Source: Camarhynchus parvulus (lineage: Eukaryota > Chordata > Aves > Passeriformes > Thraupidae). From it: DNA of 64,000 bases. The notes below the pieces were generated by a model. The model saw only the letters and a list, made by a program, of their open reading frames with translations. It was not told the DNA's origin and did not search any database. Both the position numbers and the translations under genes were made by a program. Positions 11,521 to 26,600 of this stretch are shown here, piece after piece; the first letter of the stretch is position 1; each line of letters opens with the position of its first letter. Location of the stretch: positions 36,242,993-36,306,992 of the forward strand of contig NC_044573.1 of assembly GCF_901933205.1 (NCBI RefSeq). The letters run 5' to 3'.

Positions 11521-12640
11521 GGTGAAGGGTTTTTCTTCTGCAAGTAAATGTGGGACTGTGCCACATGTTAAACTTTTTTACAACACTGGGAAAAGACTGC
11601 TAAGCTGACCTAACTAGAATAAGCTGCTCTTGTATTGCAATAGTCACTGTTTGTCAAGTTTCAAGATGAGTACTGTGAGATGTTTCTTACACAAGAGGTA
11701 AGAGAAGTAAGGTTCCCCCTTTCATCACCTTCTGAGAAAAGACGGTGATGGGCAATTCCTGACAGTGCCTTTTATCTAAGGGATGCTTTCCTTCTTGGAT
11801 GTCTGCACTGTGAACAGGGAGTGCTCTGCATGACATTTTTGTCTTCTAGAAGACAGCTGTACAAGCTGATTCTTGTGTTGTGTTTGGCAAAACCAAGAAT
11901 CTACTGTTACCTTTTGAAAACTGACTTCTGATCCTGGGCTTTCATTTCCCCACTACACCTCAGCTGTCATCAGCCTCAGAAGAGAGACTAGAAGTGGTTA
12001 GCAGTTGGAAGAAATAGCCTGCAATGCATGATGTAGTTGATTTTTTTTTTCCTTGCTATTCCATCAGGTGACTTAAAACTGTTACTTGTAAACATTAGTG
12101 CAAGTTTACATATTTCTGTTACAGCTTCAGACTTAAAACAGGTAATTTAAAACTTGCTTTTAGTATTTAGTTTTATATTTTAGTGTCTTGTCTCTCATCT
12201 TAATCCACAAATTCTTGATTAGTCACAGGTGTGGGGTGAGTTGTCAAGGAGGTTCCACAAAATCTGGCATTTCTACCTAGGAAAGTATGAACCTTGCTGT
12301 GCATGTCACCTGTACAGATATTTATGCTCTCAAAAAATATAATGCTAAATTGAAACAAAGACTTCCCCTTCTTTTCAGGGCTCTATTTTCAGCTGTGTGA
12401 TAGGAGGTATGTTGTCATCCTCAGTAAAGGACTATGAGAGTACCAGAGGTAGAAGTGTCCCCCCAGCTTGCTGTGTGCTTCACTTTGCAGTGTAACAGAA
12501 GTATCTGAGTGAGTTGTGTCCTCACTTGCCTTGTTTCAGGTGCCCTTGAACACAGACAGGAACAGTGGACAGTTTTTAGAAGTCAGGATAAAGGTGACAT
12601 ACTCTTACCAGTTTGTTCTTGCCAACCAAAAGAAAACTCA
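11521..12640. other. Intergenic / convergent 3'-end zone between MAP3K4 and AGPAT4
   Basis: About 1.1 kb with no coding exon, RNA gene or recognisable transposon. It may belong to a longer AGPAT4 3'UTR if a distal poly(A) site is used. Confidence 0.5.
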
Positions 12641-15134
12641 TTCACTGCATATTAGCTTTTTATACTTTTATTTTTGTATAAACAAACATTAAGACTAATT
12701 TTGTTAAGGCAGTTGTAGAACATACAGTTGCTTGTGGGGATGAGGGGCAAACACTGCTTCCTAATAACCTATGTCATTTTTTTAATACAGTGAACTGGAG
12801 AAGTTTAACTTTGGCAAGGACCATTAAGCTTTCTCTGTCTGTCAGTTGAGTGCTGGAAGGGCCTCAGTGGTGTGCCGGGACTTGCACAAGTGGTTAGGAG
12901 GATGGATACAGGAGTGGCATGTTTGGCCCTCAGCCTGTTTTAAGGGTTGGTCCCAGGGAAAGGGGTGTGAAATCATCTCATCACTCTTTCAGAAGGTTTT
13001 ACTTACTGCATGTTAAATCCGTGGCTCTCAGAAAGGCAGAACAGCCTTTGTCACTCCAGGAATATGTATTTGCTGCTCAGAACTGCTCACCTACCACCCT
13101 GAGAAAAGGCCACTGGGCCTGCCAGGTAGTGTTCACAGTAAAATGCTACCCTGGAGAGGCCTTTCCTTTCTCCCCTCCCACCCATTTTCCAGCTCTTGTG
13201 TACAGTGGCTTCAGGTCAGGCTTGTTAATGCTACTACAGGATGCAATACTCAGTTTTTCACTGTTAAGAGTGTTACAGCAAACAGAGTGCAGGGCATGTG
13301 CTTTATTAAACAGCACTGTAAACATTTCAGTATTTTCTACTCTTGGGCTCCAGAAACATCTGAGCCCATGTTTCTGTTCATGACATTGAACAACCTGTTC
13401 CTGAAAGCTTCAGAATATAGGGAATGCCTGTGTACACAAGATGTGTGAGGCAAAAAGCCTCCCAAGGCAGTCTCTCAACACTGCCTATGCCTTCCTTCAT
13501 GTTGTAAATGTTACTGCCTCCACTATCCCCAAACTTCACTTAATGCTCCATGCTAAAAGCACTACTTCACCTGCTTTTTAGGTTCTGCATATTAAAAGGT
13601 GAGTTTCTAGATTATCTGATGTACTGAATAGCAAATACATATTTCATGGAATAATTAGTATTGCTGTATTAGCCTGTTTCTTCCGGCCTCGGTTTTATTA
13701 TATGAAAAGAGCCTTGTTTTTATACCAGCTGCTAGAGTAAGACTACTCACTTTCTTCCCTAAAGACTGTCTGGTTTAGATCTATGCCAAGTGAATATGGA
13801 CTGTCTTTGAAAGTGTCAATCACAACCTCCACCACTCAGTGTCGAGAGCTGTAGACTTCAAAAAATTGGGGTTTTTTTCCAATCATATTTGCTATTAATG
13901 TCCCCTCCTTTCCTTTTTGTTTTCCCTGCTTTAAACAAGTTAGTTCTAGTAACCTGCAGAGCCTTAACTCTGGAAGTTTAAAAACAGGAGGCAGCTGCCC
14001 TGAGATCAGTACCAGGAATGTCAGAGCAACCCCCTTTTCCTCAGAGCTTGGTTCTAGTTTTATTTAATTCAGAAGGGTGTCAAATCAAGACAGACATTAA
14101 AAACATCAGCCATACCCACTGTTCCAGGTCTCTCTCCTAGTTCCCCTTCCTCCCCAGAAGAAAATAATTTACTATTACTTCAGGCTGATGGTTATGAGGC
14201 ACCAAGTAAACTAGTTTATCAGAAAAGACAAACAAGCAGGTTAATTAGGATCACAACATTATGGGTATGGGGCATACTTTGTAATGCAAACTTTGCATTA
14301 TTTCACTACACCATGCCCAGTTATTTTGTTTCCAAAATTGTTAGGACGGCTTGGAATTTTAAGTAGCATTTAAAGCCAAAAGGAATTTTACTACTTCAAG
14401 TTTTCCAAACTAAAAATGACATTTACTCTGAAGAATTAGAGGTTTCAGCTACCCCTGGGATGTATGGCCTGGGGACAAAGAGGGCAGTGGGTAACTCAGC
14501 TCTGCTCAGGCCACAAAGCCAAATTCTGATTCCAGGCTTTGATACTGCCAGGCTCCAATGTCTGGCTGTGCAGGCAGGGTCTGGCTGAAGTTTTGAAGGG
14601 CCCATGTAGTGCACACTGTGGGAACAGGTTCTGGATGTACAAAAACTCTACTGCAGTTCTGCCAGCTCAGCAGAGCTGCTTCAGTCCAATACTGCTCTAA
14701 CCAAGCACAGCACCCGCTGTACTGTGTTTAAACACTGACAGATTATGGTTGTTCAACTGTGTGAGCTACACAACTATCAAGTTTAATAATCTTGTAACAA
14801 TCTTCTGACATTAAAGCTTGCACCTCTGGTTAGTTTCCAGATAGAGTCTCTTCATACAAGCACACTGGAATTTTTTTTCCTTCAAAACTTAAGACACTTC
14901 ATAGGAAAACAAACCAACCACTCATGTGCAAACCTGTTGCTGAGAGTATACGAAGGAGTGCATCCTTCCAGCGTGTCATCCAGCCCAAACCCCAGAGAAA
15001 AACAACAGGAGCACAAATTCAGATATGCACGGCAATTATTCATCCTCTGATCTCACTTGAAGGACTGTGATACGCACTTAAGAGTTTTCAGCAGTTGATT
15101 TGTTCCCTTTGGATTGAAGTAGTCTCTGAAGGTG
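12640..15134 (-). other. AGPAT4: AGPAT4 3' untranslated region (3' limit uncertain)
   Basis: This follows the TAG stop at 15135-15137 on the minus strand. Minus-strand AATAAA hexamers occur at 14059-14064, 13694-13699, 13302-13307 and 12667-12672, so several alternative ends are possible; the 12667 copy would give a 3'UTR of about 2.5 kb. A 154-codon plus-strand open frame at 12919-13383 lies here and resembles nothing I know. Confidence 0.45.
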
Positions 15135-15226
15135 CTACTTTTGTTTCTGCTTGTTGTCATTGTTGCCATAGGTGGAGCCCTTGTTAATTTCCGTAACCCC
15201 GATCATCCATCTGACACCAACAGAAG
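15135..15226 (-). CDS. AGPAT4: AGPAT4 terminal coding exon
   Basis: A 92-nt coding part after acceptor gttcgttttgcag. It reads (A)SVGVRWMIGVTEINKGSTYG then NNDNKQKQK and a TAG stop. Only the last few residues differ from what I recall of mammalian AGPAT4. Confidence 0.96.
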
Positions 15227-18200
15227 CTGCAAAACGAACACAAGCTGCTTCAGGCACGGCCTGAACATCTATACCGGTGTAGCAGCATGAAAGAGACCTG
15301 GGATGAAAGGTGCATTTGAGGCTCCCACACCTCCACATCAACTTAATTGCCTATGGCATCTCATGAAGGAAGAGCCTCAGGCTGGACACATCCCCTCCCA
15401 TCAGCAGGGAAGAGGCTACAAGGAACCAGGATGGGTATGAGAGGCACAGGCATGCACAGCCCTGCGTGCCAGGGGAAGGGAATTCTGCTGGCTTTCAACA
15501 GCCCCGTGTCTGAAAAAGCAAGTGCAAGGGAACTTCAGATCTTGATAAATAAAAAAAATGTAAGCTGTGGTATTTGTTAATGGCAGCTCATGAAAAAGTC
15601 CATTACAAGAAAACAGGTTAATTTAAAAGACTTACAGATGATTCAGTAATAATTCACCATGTGCAAGGATTATTTTATTTATCTGTAGCACTTAAAGTGA
15701 CAAAATTGAATGCAGCTTAACCTAAACTCCTTCCCTCACACTTCTGGTTTCTCTGTAAAGGGGCTCAGCTGCCCAAAATCTATAATTTCTCAAACTTCTG
15801 CTCAGCTGCTGTACACGTTCAGAACTGCCATGCTTCTTTCAGGCCTAAACCTATTAGGAAGTCACAAACATCTTCCCTCTGCTCAGAATGCTTTCCAAAA
15901 AAAAGGAACCCAAACCAAACAAACCTAGAAAGCCACAAACCTCCCCTAAGCCTCCAAATCCCACTGTCTTTCTGACTGATGGTGACATTAAGGTGAGGTG
16001 CTCTGGATGTCTCGTTCCCATCAGTCTTTACTTCTCTGAGATTACTCTGGACAAATTCTCACCAGCCCAAGGACTCCTTATGGTTAAAGTCAGTGCCTGA
16101 GATCACCAAGAGGATCCAGAGGTTTCATCCCACTACCAGGCATCCCTTGTGAACTGCGGGGTTGATCCAAGGCCGTGTCCTGGCATTTGCTGCTCTCCAG
16201 CCCTGGAAGGGGAGGGGGCTGGCAGCTGGCACACAGTGCTGCCCTGTGCTTCACCAGCTGCTGCTGGCACAACAGCATGGGCCACAAAGAGCCATCACTA
16301 CAGACTCCAGCTGTGTAGTCTGACAGTAAATCAGCAGCTTTTAGAGTGCAAGTGGTAACTGGATGCCAGGGACGGGTCACACGTGATGTGACAGCGTGGC
16401 TGGACACTGGGAAGCTGGTCTGCCCATGGGGCTGCCCTCAGGTCCTGTGGATGCCAGGAAAGCAGGGCCCTCTCACAGGCAGAGCTGGGCAGGGAACAGT
16501 CCAGAAAGGGAGCTGGCTCTGAGGGCACTCACTGTCACTTACACGCCACTGTCACTCTGTGAATAGAAACACACACCACTGAGACAAGCTAAGGGCTTGG
16601 CTCTCACAGACAGACAAGAAAGAAAGAAACAAAACCATCTCTGACATGTAACTGGCCATGTGCTTGGGAACATAAGAGAAAGATCCAATGTGTAGCCTGC
16701 AGTCTGGGATCATAACATAATAGTAAGCATGAAATCATTAAGATTTTTAACCACAAGGGATAGAAACAGCATCTGGAGATGGACACAGAGCATAAATAAG
16801 AGCAGCTGTTGCAGCAGCCACACACCATGCTGGGGATTTCATCCAGTTCCAAGAATGCCTGGACACAAAAAACAACTAGTTCAGCAGTTCAGATGTCCTT
16901 TTTTGTCCTTTGCTCCCTGGCAGAAGCTGCCACTGCCTTCTATCCCCATTTCACCCTGTAGCCCTCAGCACCCTGGGGAAGGTGGGGTGCAAGGAGAAGA
17001 GGACTGCTCATGTTTGCCAAGCATGTGGAAACAAAGTGGGGAAAGGCTGGGCTGCCTCACTGGTCTGTCCCTGCACTGCCTCCTCACCACAGCTCTCCTG
17101 GAGCCTCAGTGCAGACCTGAGAGATACCCTTGCATTTAAGGATTTATTCACTTCTTGTTTTACATACAACTGTAATAAGGGGAACTTTAGGCTTTTTACT
17201 TCAAGGAAGGGGAGAAAGGGAGATCAAGCAGTAACTAATCAGCAGTGCCTAACTTCAGAGCTGTGAGGGTTTAAGACCACCCTGAGAAGTGCATGAGAGA
17301 AGCTATTGGCTGAAGCATCCTTGTACTACTCCACAGCAAACTGAGGTAACTGAGCTCCTGCATCTTTGTGCCCATCATTACTCAGCATCCAAAAGATGCA
17401 GGAGGTTGCTGAGGACCTGCTCTGCCTGCTGGAATGCTGGGGGCTCAAGGAGGGCTGAGCTGATACAGTAAAAGTGCCAGGAGTGTAATCTTTCTTGGAA
17501 CACATTTTATCTCCAAGAAAATCACCACCTCCACATGTAGTATCTCATCCTTCAGCAAAACCTTAGCTCAATGGATTTCCACCTTTTCTCTTACTACTCA
17601 GGATTTTTTTCTCATCTGTTGCCCTGCCTTTCTACCACACAGCAAGTGCTATAAGCAGCACAGTAGGCAGGGCATAAAAATTTCCCACATACAGTTTGCA
17701 CTTGAGTTATAGAGGTTATGCATTGAAATTGAGATTTGTACAAGTAAAGACTGTATGAATTGTAGGCATTTCCATTGAGGGCCTATCCTGCATACTATGA
17801 AGGAGAATAAACAAGCAACACACTCACATAAAAAAACAACCACCCCAAATCCCCCAATTTCTAGGCACCCGGCTGAAAGGCCAGACTATTTGGCAGCTCC
17901 ACCAAAAGGCAGAATGACACAGGCATGATCCTGCACATGGTTTGTATCCTGCTGTAAAACCTGTTACAGCCCTGCTGGCTTATCCTCTCCTCACCTTGCA
18001 TTCACCTCAGCCTGCAGGCAGTGCCAGCCTCGCTGCCCAGGTCACACCGTGCTCCACCCCTGTGCTCCACACTCTGCTCCTGGACGCTGTGATGTCCCCA
18101 GGGCTGCAGTGTAATCCCACCCACAGAGCACAGCGCACACACAGCAGCTCCCAGGAATCCCAGCTGGCTCATCCCTACTGGCACTCAGTGCAGAGGGAAT

Positions 18201-20636
18201 GCTTCTCTCGCCTAGAACTGCTATGGAGCTGCTGGCCCTGTGCCATCAGCCCAGATGCCACCGTGCTTTTAGCATGAAACATGGAATAGCTGCTGCTCCC
18301 TTATAAACCCTCTCATCTTCGGCATACACTCCCCTTGTAACTGCTGTTGACAGCTTTACAATAAATTACTTCTGGAGCACGAAGGGTGAGTGTCCTCCTT
18401 GACACAAGTTATCAAAACATGAAAGGCCACCCAACATTTGGTTCTTTGAAGCCAAATGAGACTGGGGAAGCGGGAGGAGGAGAAAAAAAAGAAGCTGCTG
18501 TCAAGTACAGATACTGACATTTGACAGACATGCCTATGCTTCAGCACCAAAATATCAGCACCAATTTTTAAATAGTTGTGAGCTAAGTAGCTAAATCTCT
18601 TGCCATGTGTCCTGTGAAACTAAAGCTGGTTTTCAGAACAGTTTTGTCCCTCAAACTACTTGAGCATTTATCCTCTGCCTCGTATTGATTCAAGCAGTTT
18701 CACAAAGGGCTCCCATTCCCAGAGCAGCAGTAAGGTATGAACACAGTGTGATGACTTTTGGGAGTATAAACAGCCAAACTGCTGCACAGCAAAGCACAAG
18801 GGGACAACATTCACAGTATAAAGAAATGACATTTATTTAGGGCTGGAAGAGTTTGAGCTGAACCAAGCAGAGCTGTACATACATGGGTTATTCATTCTTA
18901 GACCTCAGAACTAGGGTCTGACGGATTACCAGCCTTCCACTCCAGCTCAAGTGGAGCATTTTTCTTAGAGCTCTTTCCACCTGAACAGCCAGTTACTTAC
19001 AAGCCAGTCAGTGTTTTACTGGAGAGCACAATAAGCAGAAACTATCCAAAGGACAAATGACAATCTAGAAACAATGCAGAGGGTGCCAGGTGACAGGACC
19101 TCCTAGTTACTCTGCTCTATCACAACAGGTTTATTTTGTGCTTATCTGCACCTGTATCAGCTACTGAAACCCACCCTTAAAACCAGCAATCTACTACAAT
19201 GGGTTACTGGGGACTGCAGTAAAGTTCCTGATCCTGGGGTATCAGGTGAGCTGTCAAAGTGCTACAGGAAGAAACCAAACCACTACCCATGCGCTTCAGT
19301 TATAAACAGTGAGAAAAGATCTGCTAAGAGCAATGGGAAGAGCTGATTTTATCATCAGATAAACCCCTCCAGTCTGCAGAAAAACCTTCCTTTTACATTG
19401 TTAAGCCACCAGGTACCAATTACCATTCCCACTGTAAAGACAGCAGAGTCCTCCCTGCTCTACTACGCACTGGCTGTGCTTGCAGGCTGCTGGAGCCTTC
19501 TGGTAGATCCAGTATTACAGATACCCTGAGAATAAATCCTTTGGATTATCACTGCAGTCAAGAGATGACTCAGAGCAGCCTGCTTATTAACCTTTCCTTG
19601 TGGCTAGAAGCAGAAGAAAGGTAAGTGGGGAACAAGAAAAGGGGAAAGAAATGAAAAGAAGGTCGTTCTTGCTGTCTGTTCTTGGTAGCATCATAGCTTT
19701 CTTCCTTTACAGGTTCTTTCTTTCCCTTCTTGATGAAGAAAAATGTGACCTAGGTCACTAATGGCAAGTTTGTATTAGGTTCAGGGTGCAGGGTGAGGGG
19801 TGTGGTGTCACTCAGCTAAATTATAAAGGGCTAAATTCAAAACCATCACAAATGCTACAATGTCAAGCAGCAAAGCAGTCGGCCCTGAGGTTAAACTCCA
19901 GAAACCCTGAAAAATGGCGTGAGGCTCCCTATGGAGGGTACACAAGGCATGAAGCACTTTGAAATGGCACCCAACCAACCAGTCTGCTGAGTGGAGAAAC
20001 TGAATTAAGAGGAAAATGCCGAAGGAAAGATGACAAATTCAAACCATTTTGCAGTAGCTACACTTCAGTGCACCATTAGGCCACTGTTCCACAACCCAGC
20101 ACCAAACAGACTATGCCAGCATTTCTTCCAGAGGCAGAACAAATGTCCTCTTCAGCAAACTACCAGGCAGTAGCATTTACAATGGTGTCACACCTCATCC
20201 CACCCTGCTGTTTGCCCACTTTGCAAAGGAGCACAGGGCAGCCTGATTCACCTCTCTCTGCAAGCAACAGGGATTTGAACCCACTGCCTCCCATTCCCAG
20301 CACACCCCAACCACAGTGCTCCCTCTACACTCCCATCCTCCTCACCAGTCACAGAAGGGGAAGGGGGCACTGCTTGTGACTTCCAACAAGCAAGGTGGGT
20401 GGAAAAAGAGGCTTTTAAGTTGGAGTTGCTGCCCTGAGGAATTGTTACACGTTTTACACAACGCATTTCCAGGGTAACAAGCACCAACAATTTCTCCAGA
20501 TGAAGACAAGAGCTCAGGATTCCCTTCTTTTTTCCTCTACCCTGCCCACCTAACGTACCAACTATTAAGCTGGATCTTATCCTTGCTTGTTTTCCTTCCT
20601 CTGGCTCAAAGCATCATGAAGGAAATTTCCTGCCTG

Positions 20637-20668
<32 letters not shown>

Positions 20669-23600
20669 CACAAACTGTTCCTTCTCCAATTACCTCTATA
20701 AGAAGCATCAACAGAAGCTTAATGCAGCATTTGTTTTGGTGGGCAGTTTCTGAAAAAGAATATTGGGTGCCTAGCACATCAAACTCTTCACAGATGGCTA
20801 AAAGGATGTTAGTTAATCTTGATCAATCTAGCTCAGAGACAGACTTCTGAGAATGCAAAGAAATATTATGTGCTGGGAACAATTTCCTGGGTAGAGAGCA
20901 AAGATTCACGTCTGAGACAAGAAAATGCTCCATATTTTCCTATCTCCTCTGTATTGCTATTCTGGAGGTGGCTTTTTAAGTCAGCTCTGTATCCAAGTTC
21001 TCTCAGAGCCAGGAAGACTGTGAGGCTCTGTTTCTTTTTCCAAGGTTGTTTGTAATATACACAGATGTGAAGGTGATGAAGTAATGAATACCTGTGATGG
21101 TCAGAGCAATAACAGACAGTATTTGCTTTAAAAATGTATGCCTTATTCTGGAAGGGAACTTATTCTTCAAACCAGCACTCAATCACAGACACCTAGATAT
21201 GATGCAATTTGCTAAATTGACCTGGTTCCTGCTTCCATGAAGAACACCAAATAAGATTTCTCTCCCTTTCTTTGGGCCAGCTCCTTGTTTTGTTTTCCTT
21301 CCTTGTCTTAAATATCATACTAGTTGAAATAGGAACCAAGGCAGTTCAGAACTGCCACAGGACCTGTAGGAATCACTTGTGACAGTCCATGCCCTGTGCT
21401 ACATAAATCAGAGCACATGGCCACAACAGGCTGTGCTTAAATCATGAACTGGTGGATTACCAGTGCATGACACATCAGACTATGATTAGACAAAAGCATT
21501 CTCAAAGGAATAAATTATCCTTGTACCCTTCTTCTAAGCATTTTAAGTAGAACACAGCAACACACAACACAAGAAAAGAAAGCCTTTTGTAGGCAACCCA
21601 CCGAGAAGTCACTGTTTGAATTCCACAGAAACAGAAAAATTTGTATGCAGCTCTTACAAAAAAAGTACAACTATAAAAAAATAAACAAAAAAAAAAGAAT
21701 CTTTTTAACCTAGTCCAGGCTAGAGTGGACATATTAGATGGGTTGTTGAATTCACAAATCATCTTTATATCGAGCAAATCTCAGTAAATCTTACTGGACA
21801 GTTACACTGTAAGTAATCTTTTTGTATCAGAAAACTCACCTATTATAATGACAAATGCAAAACTAGCCAGTGTCAGCGATGATCCACTGTTGATCATGTT
21901 GATGAGCAGCTGGAACAAAGGATATAGCAGCAACAAGGCCCAGAAAAGCCAGTTCAAAAGTGTCCATGGCCGACGGGGTGGTACTATCGGGACTGCTGGG
22001 TAGGTTCCTGTGCGGTAATATTCCTCCTGGAATGCATCCTAGGAGAACAAAGGAGGGCAACAATTACATCCCCATCTGCCAACAAAACTAGCCATCCCTG
22101 GCTTTGATGTTCCTCCTTCTGGAGGCTTGTAACCACAGGGGAAGATCAAAGACCAGCTGATGGCTGGAAAGCTTGTACTTTGAAGTCAATGAACACAGTG
22201 TCAAAAAAAAAAAAGGGGGAGCATACACTGATGTGTGAATACTTTTTTTTCTCCTACACACAGCAGCCTGAAAAATGCTGTATCTGAGAGCATAGCAGCC
22301 TAGGAAAACAGGAGGAATGATGGGATATCACTGCTGAAGCTCCTGCAGGAGCCACAGCCACTGCCCAAGCACTGCAGGTAAGCCAGGGAAGTTTCTGGGC
22401 TCTATACTCAGCAGCATCCCCTGTTCCCTCGTTTTCTCCAACTGCTGCTCTCAAACAGCACCCACAAACCTGTCAGAAAGGGTGACCAGGCATCACTTTG
22501 TCCCACACTCTAAAGAACATCACCCCTTCCTGCCCCTGTCCCACGGACTTAGTCTTGTTCCCATGATGCCTGTGGTAGGAAGTCTGGGTGCTGAACTTCC
22601 CTACAGGCAGTTTAGTGTGTAAACAGCACAAAATCTCTCATTGGCTTTAAGCAAATGACTTGACCTTTAAATATAACACAGGGAGGATAATGAGGTGGGG
22701 ATTGTTTTTTTCTGCTTTGTAGCAGCTGTTTTTTAAAGCACAGGAGACTTTGAATTCATACCTTGCTCTATAATCCACATGGGTGAATAGCACTGCCTTT
22801 ACTGATCTCACCAACCCAAGATATCAAAAGTGAGTGGGGGAAAAAAACCCTCCCTCCTTGTTAAATTATTAATCTGCTATTAATCTGTGTTATCACAAAA
22901 ATATTGGCTGAATAATGAAGTCAGCATTAGACTGACATAAAAAATTAATTTAACTATAATGAAGTAAGATATTTCTTTAAAGAAAGGATTTTTTGTTTCT
23001 AAAACTTTTAGGAAAGCCAAGATGAATTAACCAAAAGACTATTTTTCTACTATGCTATGATTTTTCACTTACACTCCAGTTGACACAAACAATTCTTTAC
23101 TTACTTGATAAGCAACCTGAGCAATTACAAGCTGTTACCACTTTATCTATTTCAAAATGAATATTCAGCTTTTATAGGATTATGTAATAATTAAAGCACT
23201 GCCCTCTCTTTATTGAGATTACAAAAATGATAAGTGTTTTACTCCTGTGAGCTGGACTGCAGTGGGATCACTGTGGCCAATTACTGAGCCATCTTCAACA
23301 GAGTTGACAGGGTATGGGGTTTTCTTCACAGTGCAGTGAAGACTGCTTTAGAACACAGAGCCACTCATCATCAGAAAACTGAACTTACTACATACAGTTA
23401 GGTTTCCAAATGCTGGTATTACCCAGGAATGTGAAGAATTCCCGACTATTGCTGGCATTGCCATTAGAGGGCCTGCTACTGCAGAGAGCAGTAGTAGATT
23501 TCAGGCTAGCTTGAAACCCACACAGCAGCGTTTTCTTTGTTGGTTCTGCATGGCATGAGGGGCAGCAAAACCACTGACCACACCTCACTGGGAGGCTTGA

Positions 23601-26600
23601 GACAGATGGAAAACAAATACAAAAGGCAAAACAATGTCAAGGCCAACAGCTCCACCACATTTCCCACTGTTGTGGGGAACAGCTCTTCAGTCACAGTTTC
23701 TTACCCTTAAATATGTTCATTCACCTGCAAAAGGCATCTATGGGTTCATCTTCCCTGAAAGTTTTTGTGAGGGTGCCTATGATACCCAGCAACAAGACAG
23801 ACTTTAGATTATACACCTCACCATTTCCCAAAATCACCTTACTCACATTAGGCTCCTTTCATTCCTCTGCCTACAGGGCTTCTTTTTGGTTTGTAATTGA
23901 TTCCATCCATGCAGGTATCACATTCCAACATGGAAACATGCTCCCTCTATTGCCCCCAGCACATTTAAGTTACTTCAGACAGTGAGGGCAAATCAGGGAA
24001 CATCCATCTCCTTGTGAGAGGCTGACTGGATTCCTCCACCCTGTTCCCACAGGAGGTCTGGCAGCAGAGGTATGCTGCTGCCCCTCGTGAGAAAGCCCAC
24101 AAAGAATGAGGATCCAAAAATATATTCTTTGTTCCCAAACACTGGAGTTCTGTACACTTCTCCTCTTCAGTTAGGCTTTGCTGATTCCCTAGGACATTTC
24201 TGTATATATTTTCAGGCCCTGTTTTCCAAGCTTCTTTTACAAGCAAGAAGAATTAGAAGCTTGCTCTCTTTTTAATGAAAATTAAGATTCTCAAGCAGAA
24301 TTTCTACTTCAGGCACTGAGACTGTAAGGAGGTAAAAATGAAAACAAACATGAAAGGACTAGCAGAGTTGTGATTACTAGATATTACCTCTTCACACCAG
24401 ACAAAAAGATCCTCAACCCAGTCCTTATTAAAGTCAAAGGGAGCCTTTCTAGCAATGGCAGTTAAAAAAAAAAGTAAAAGAAATAAAAAAAGAAAGCAAT
24501 GTGCAACCCAAATTGAACTTCTGTCATAATTTGGAACTAACTGATACCGTGCTGGCCATATGTGGAGGAGAACAGTGCTTGGTTTAGAGCAGCAGCACAA
24601 TGCCACTGTTCATCTGGCAGGACTCTGTTCAACTGTGTTTGTAGCAGTGACCAAGCCAAAAAATGAAGTGACAAGTAGCAAGAACACAAACACAACAGGT
24701 TCCCACAGAGAAGTATCTCAGATTGAGGTACATGTAGGTGAGAGCAGACAAGGAGGTAAAAAACAAAGGAATAAGCTTTTCTCAAAGACTCTCACTCCTT
24801 TACTAATGTCAATATGGGGAAATAAATAAATTTAAAAAAAATTAATGTCCCTCCATGTCCAGTAACTGCTGGTTTCATTACTCATTCCTACAGCTCTGCA
24901 ATCCTGATCATCTTGAGTGCACAGGCCTTGACCTCAGTACCTGTGGCACTCTCCAGCCACTAAATCATGCTACTACAGCATAATTCAGCACATTGTATGT
25001 GAGTCTTGAGAAACTACTGCAAAATTATTAAAATTATTGAGAATAAGCAACAGCACAGGGAACCATAATGTGTGTTCAAATAGGGTCTCTGCTTTCCAGT
25101 AGCATGCACAGCTTGTCTTACTTTGAAACAGCAAGTGAAGTGCTGCAAGCAAAACAGACAAAGCAGGGGATGAGTGTGTATCTTGCAATGAATTACTGCC
25201 CTTTGAATAACAATTTTTTACATTATATCATAAATATTTTCTGACTCTGAAGACAACTTGAAACAGAATTAAGTTTTGGAAACAGCACCTGGGTGGCAGT
25301 GCTGTTTGTTATCTGACCTAAGAGCCTATTACCTTTTGAAGATGCAGGGCAGAATGGTGAAAAAAACCCTCTATTTTTACCCTGCAGGTAGGCTTTCATC
25401 ATCTCAGAACTCTGGAAGAAGTTGTCCCTGCTCTATATTCTGCCAGTGTGATTTTACAAAGACATGGACACTTCAGTAAACCAGGAATGACTGCAATGAA
25501 GTAAGTTTCACTAAAGTAAAAGAGCTGGAGAAAGAGAAACATGCTGCCTTCAGAGAAAAACTAAAATCATCACCAAAAATCCCAAACCAAAACACAAACA
25601 AACAAACAGCTCCCCCCAGCCTTAATCAATCAAAAACATTCACATTAACAAAGAAGGTTTTAGTGGAATGGAAAACTGAACACAGCACAATTCACTCTTG
25701 GATGCAAAACTTCACTCCTGTACTTAAATAGGAAACCAGAGACTTAACCAACCAGGAAATGAAGTTGTCATGAAGAATACTATGATATATTGTACAATAT
25801 AATATTATGAAGGATAGATGTACCCTCTGTTAGCACTAGAAACAACTCAGTGTTTGCCAAAGAGGGAATAACAGAAAAATCCTGGAGTGAATTACTGGAA
25901 CTATGTAATAAAGGATTGAGGAAAACAATCACCACATTCACACTCATGCTCTTGTCTTGCAAACCTCTGAATAGTTCTCAGGGACATGAAACAGGGCTAC
26001 AAAGTCATGGTAGCAGAAAGTGGACTTTGCAATGCTGAGCAAAAGGACCATTTACATGTACCTGGGCCCATGGGTAACAGTCTCCTTTTCTGCAAAGGTG
26101 CTGGGGGCTGTGCCTGAATTGGGTGTTAATGGCACAAACTCTGAGAAGGGGCATCAGAGGCAAGGGGAGTAGACCTACAAGTGAGGTCTCAAAACACACT
26201 TACTTTCCACATCCTGTAAGCAAGCTGCTTGGAGGAGCTATGAAGCATAGCAGAAACAGTCATGGTTTGAAACAGAACTGCCAGGGCACTGTTGATACAG
26301 AAATGCTAATGTGGTGTCCTGGGAAGAGCACAACAAATGGCACAGCAGAATTTTGCTATCCCAGTGAGAGGAAACCAGAGCATAGCTATATTCCATAATT
26401 TCTAAATCCAAAGCACTGCTGCATTCCAGTCTGAACACATAACTTTGATCAAATACTGAAGCAAAGTGAGCTGCCAGGCCCTCATGCCGTGCATACCTAT
26501 GACTCCTGCTGACTGAAATGGGAGTGCTGTGTGCATTCAAAAAGCACAGCCCCAACAACTATCTCCAACATTCATAAAAACAGGCCAGAAGAAACAGATC

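Noticed and set aside
12919..13383. 154-codon + strand open frame between the two genes
   Set aside because: It lies in the probable AGPAT4 3'UTR on the opposite strand, has low-complexity Leu/Ser/Phe content and no recognised domain.
20637..20673. Cys/Val-alternating minus-strand peptide over the CA repeat
   Set aside because: Simple translation of a microsatellite, not a gene.
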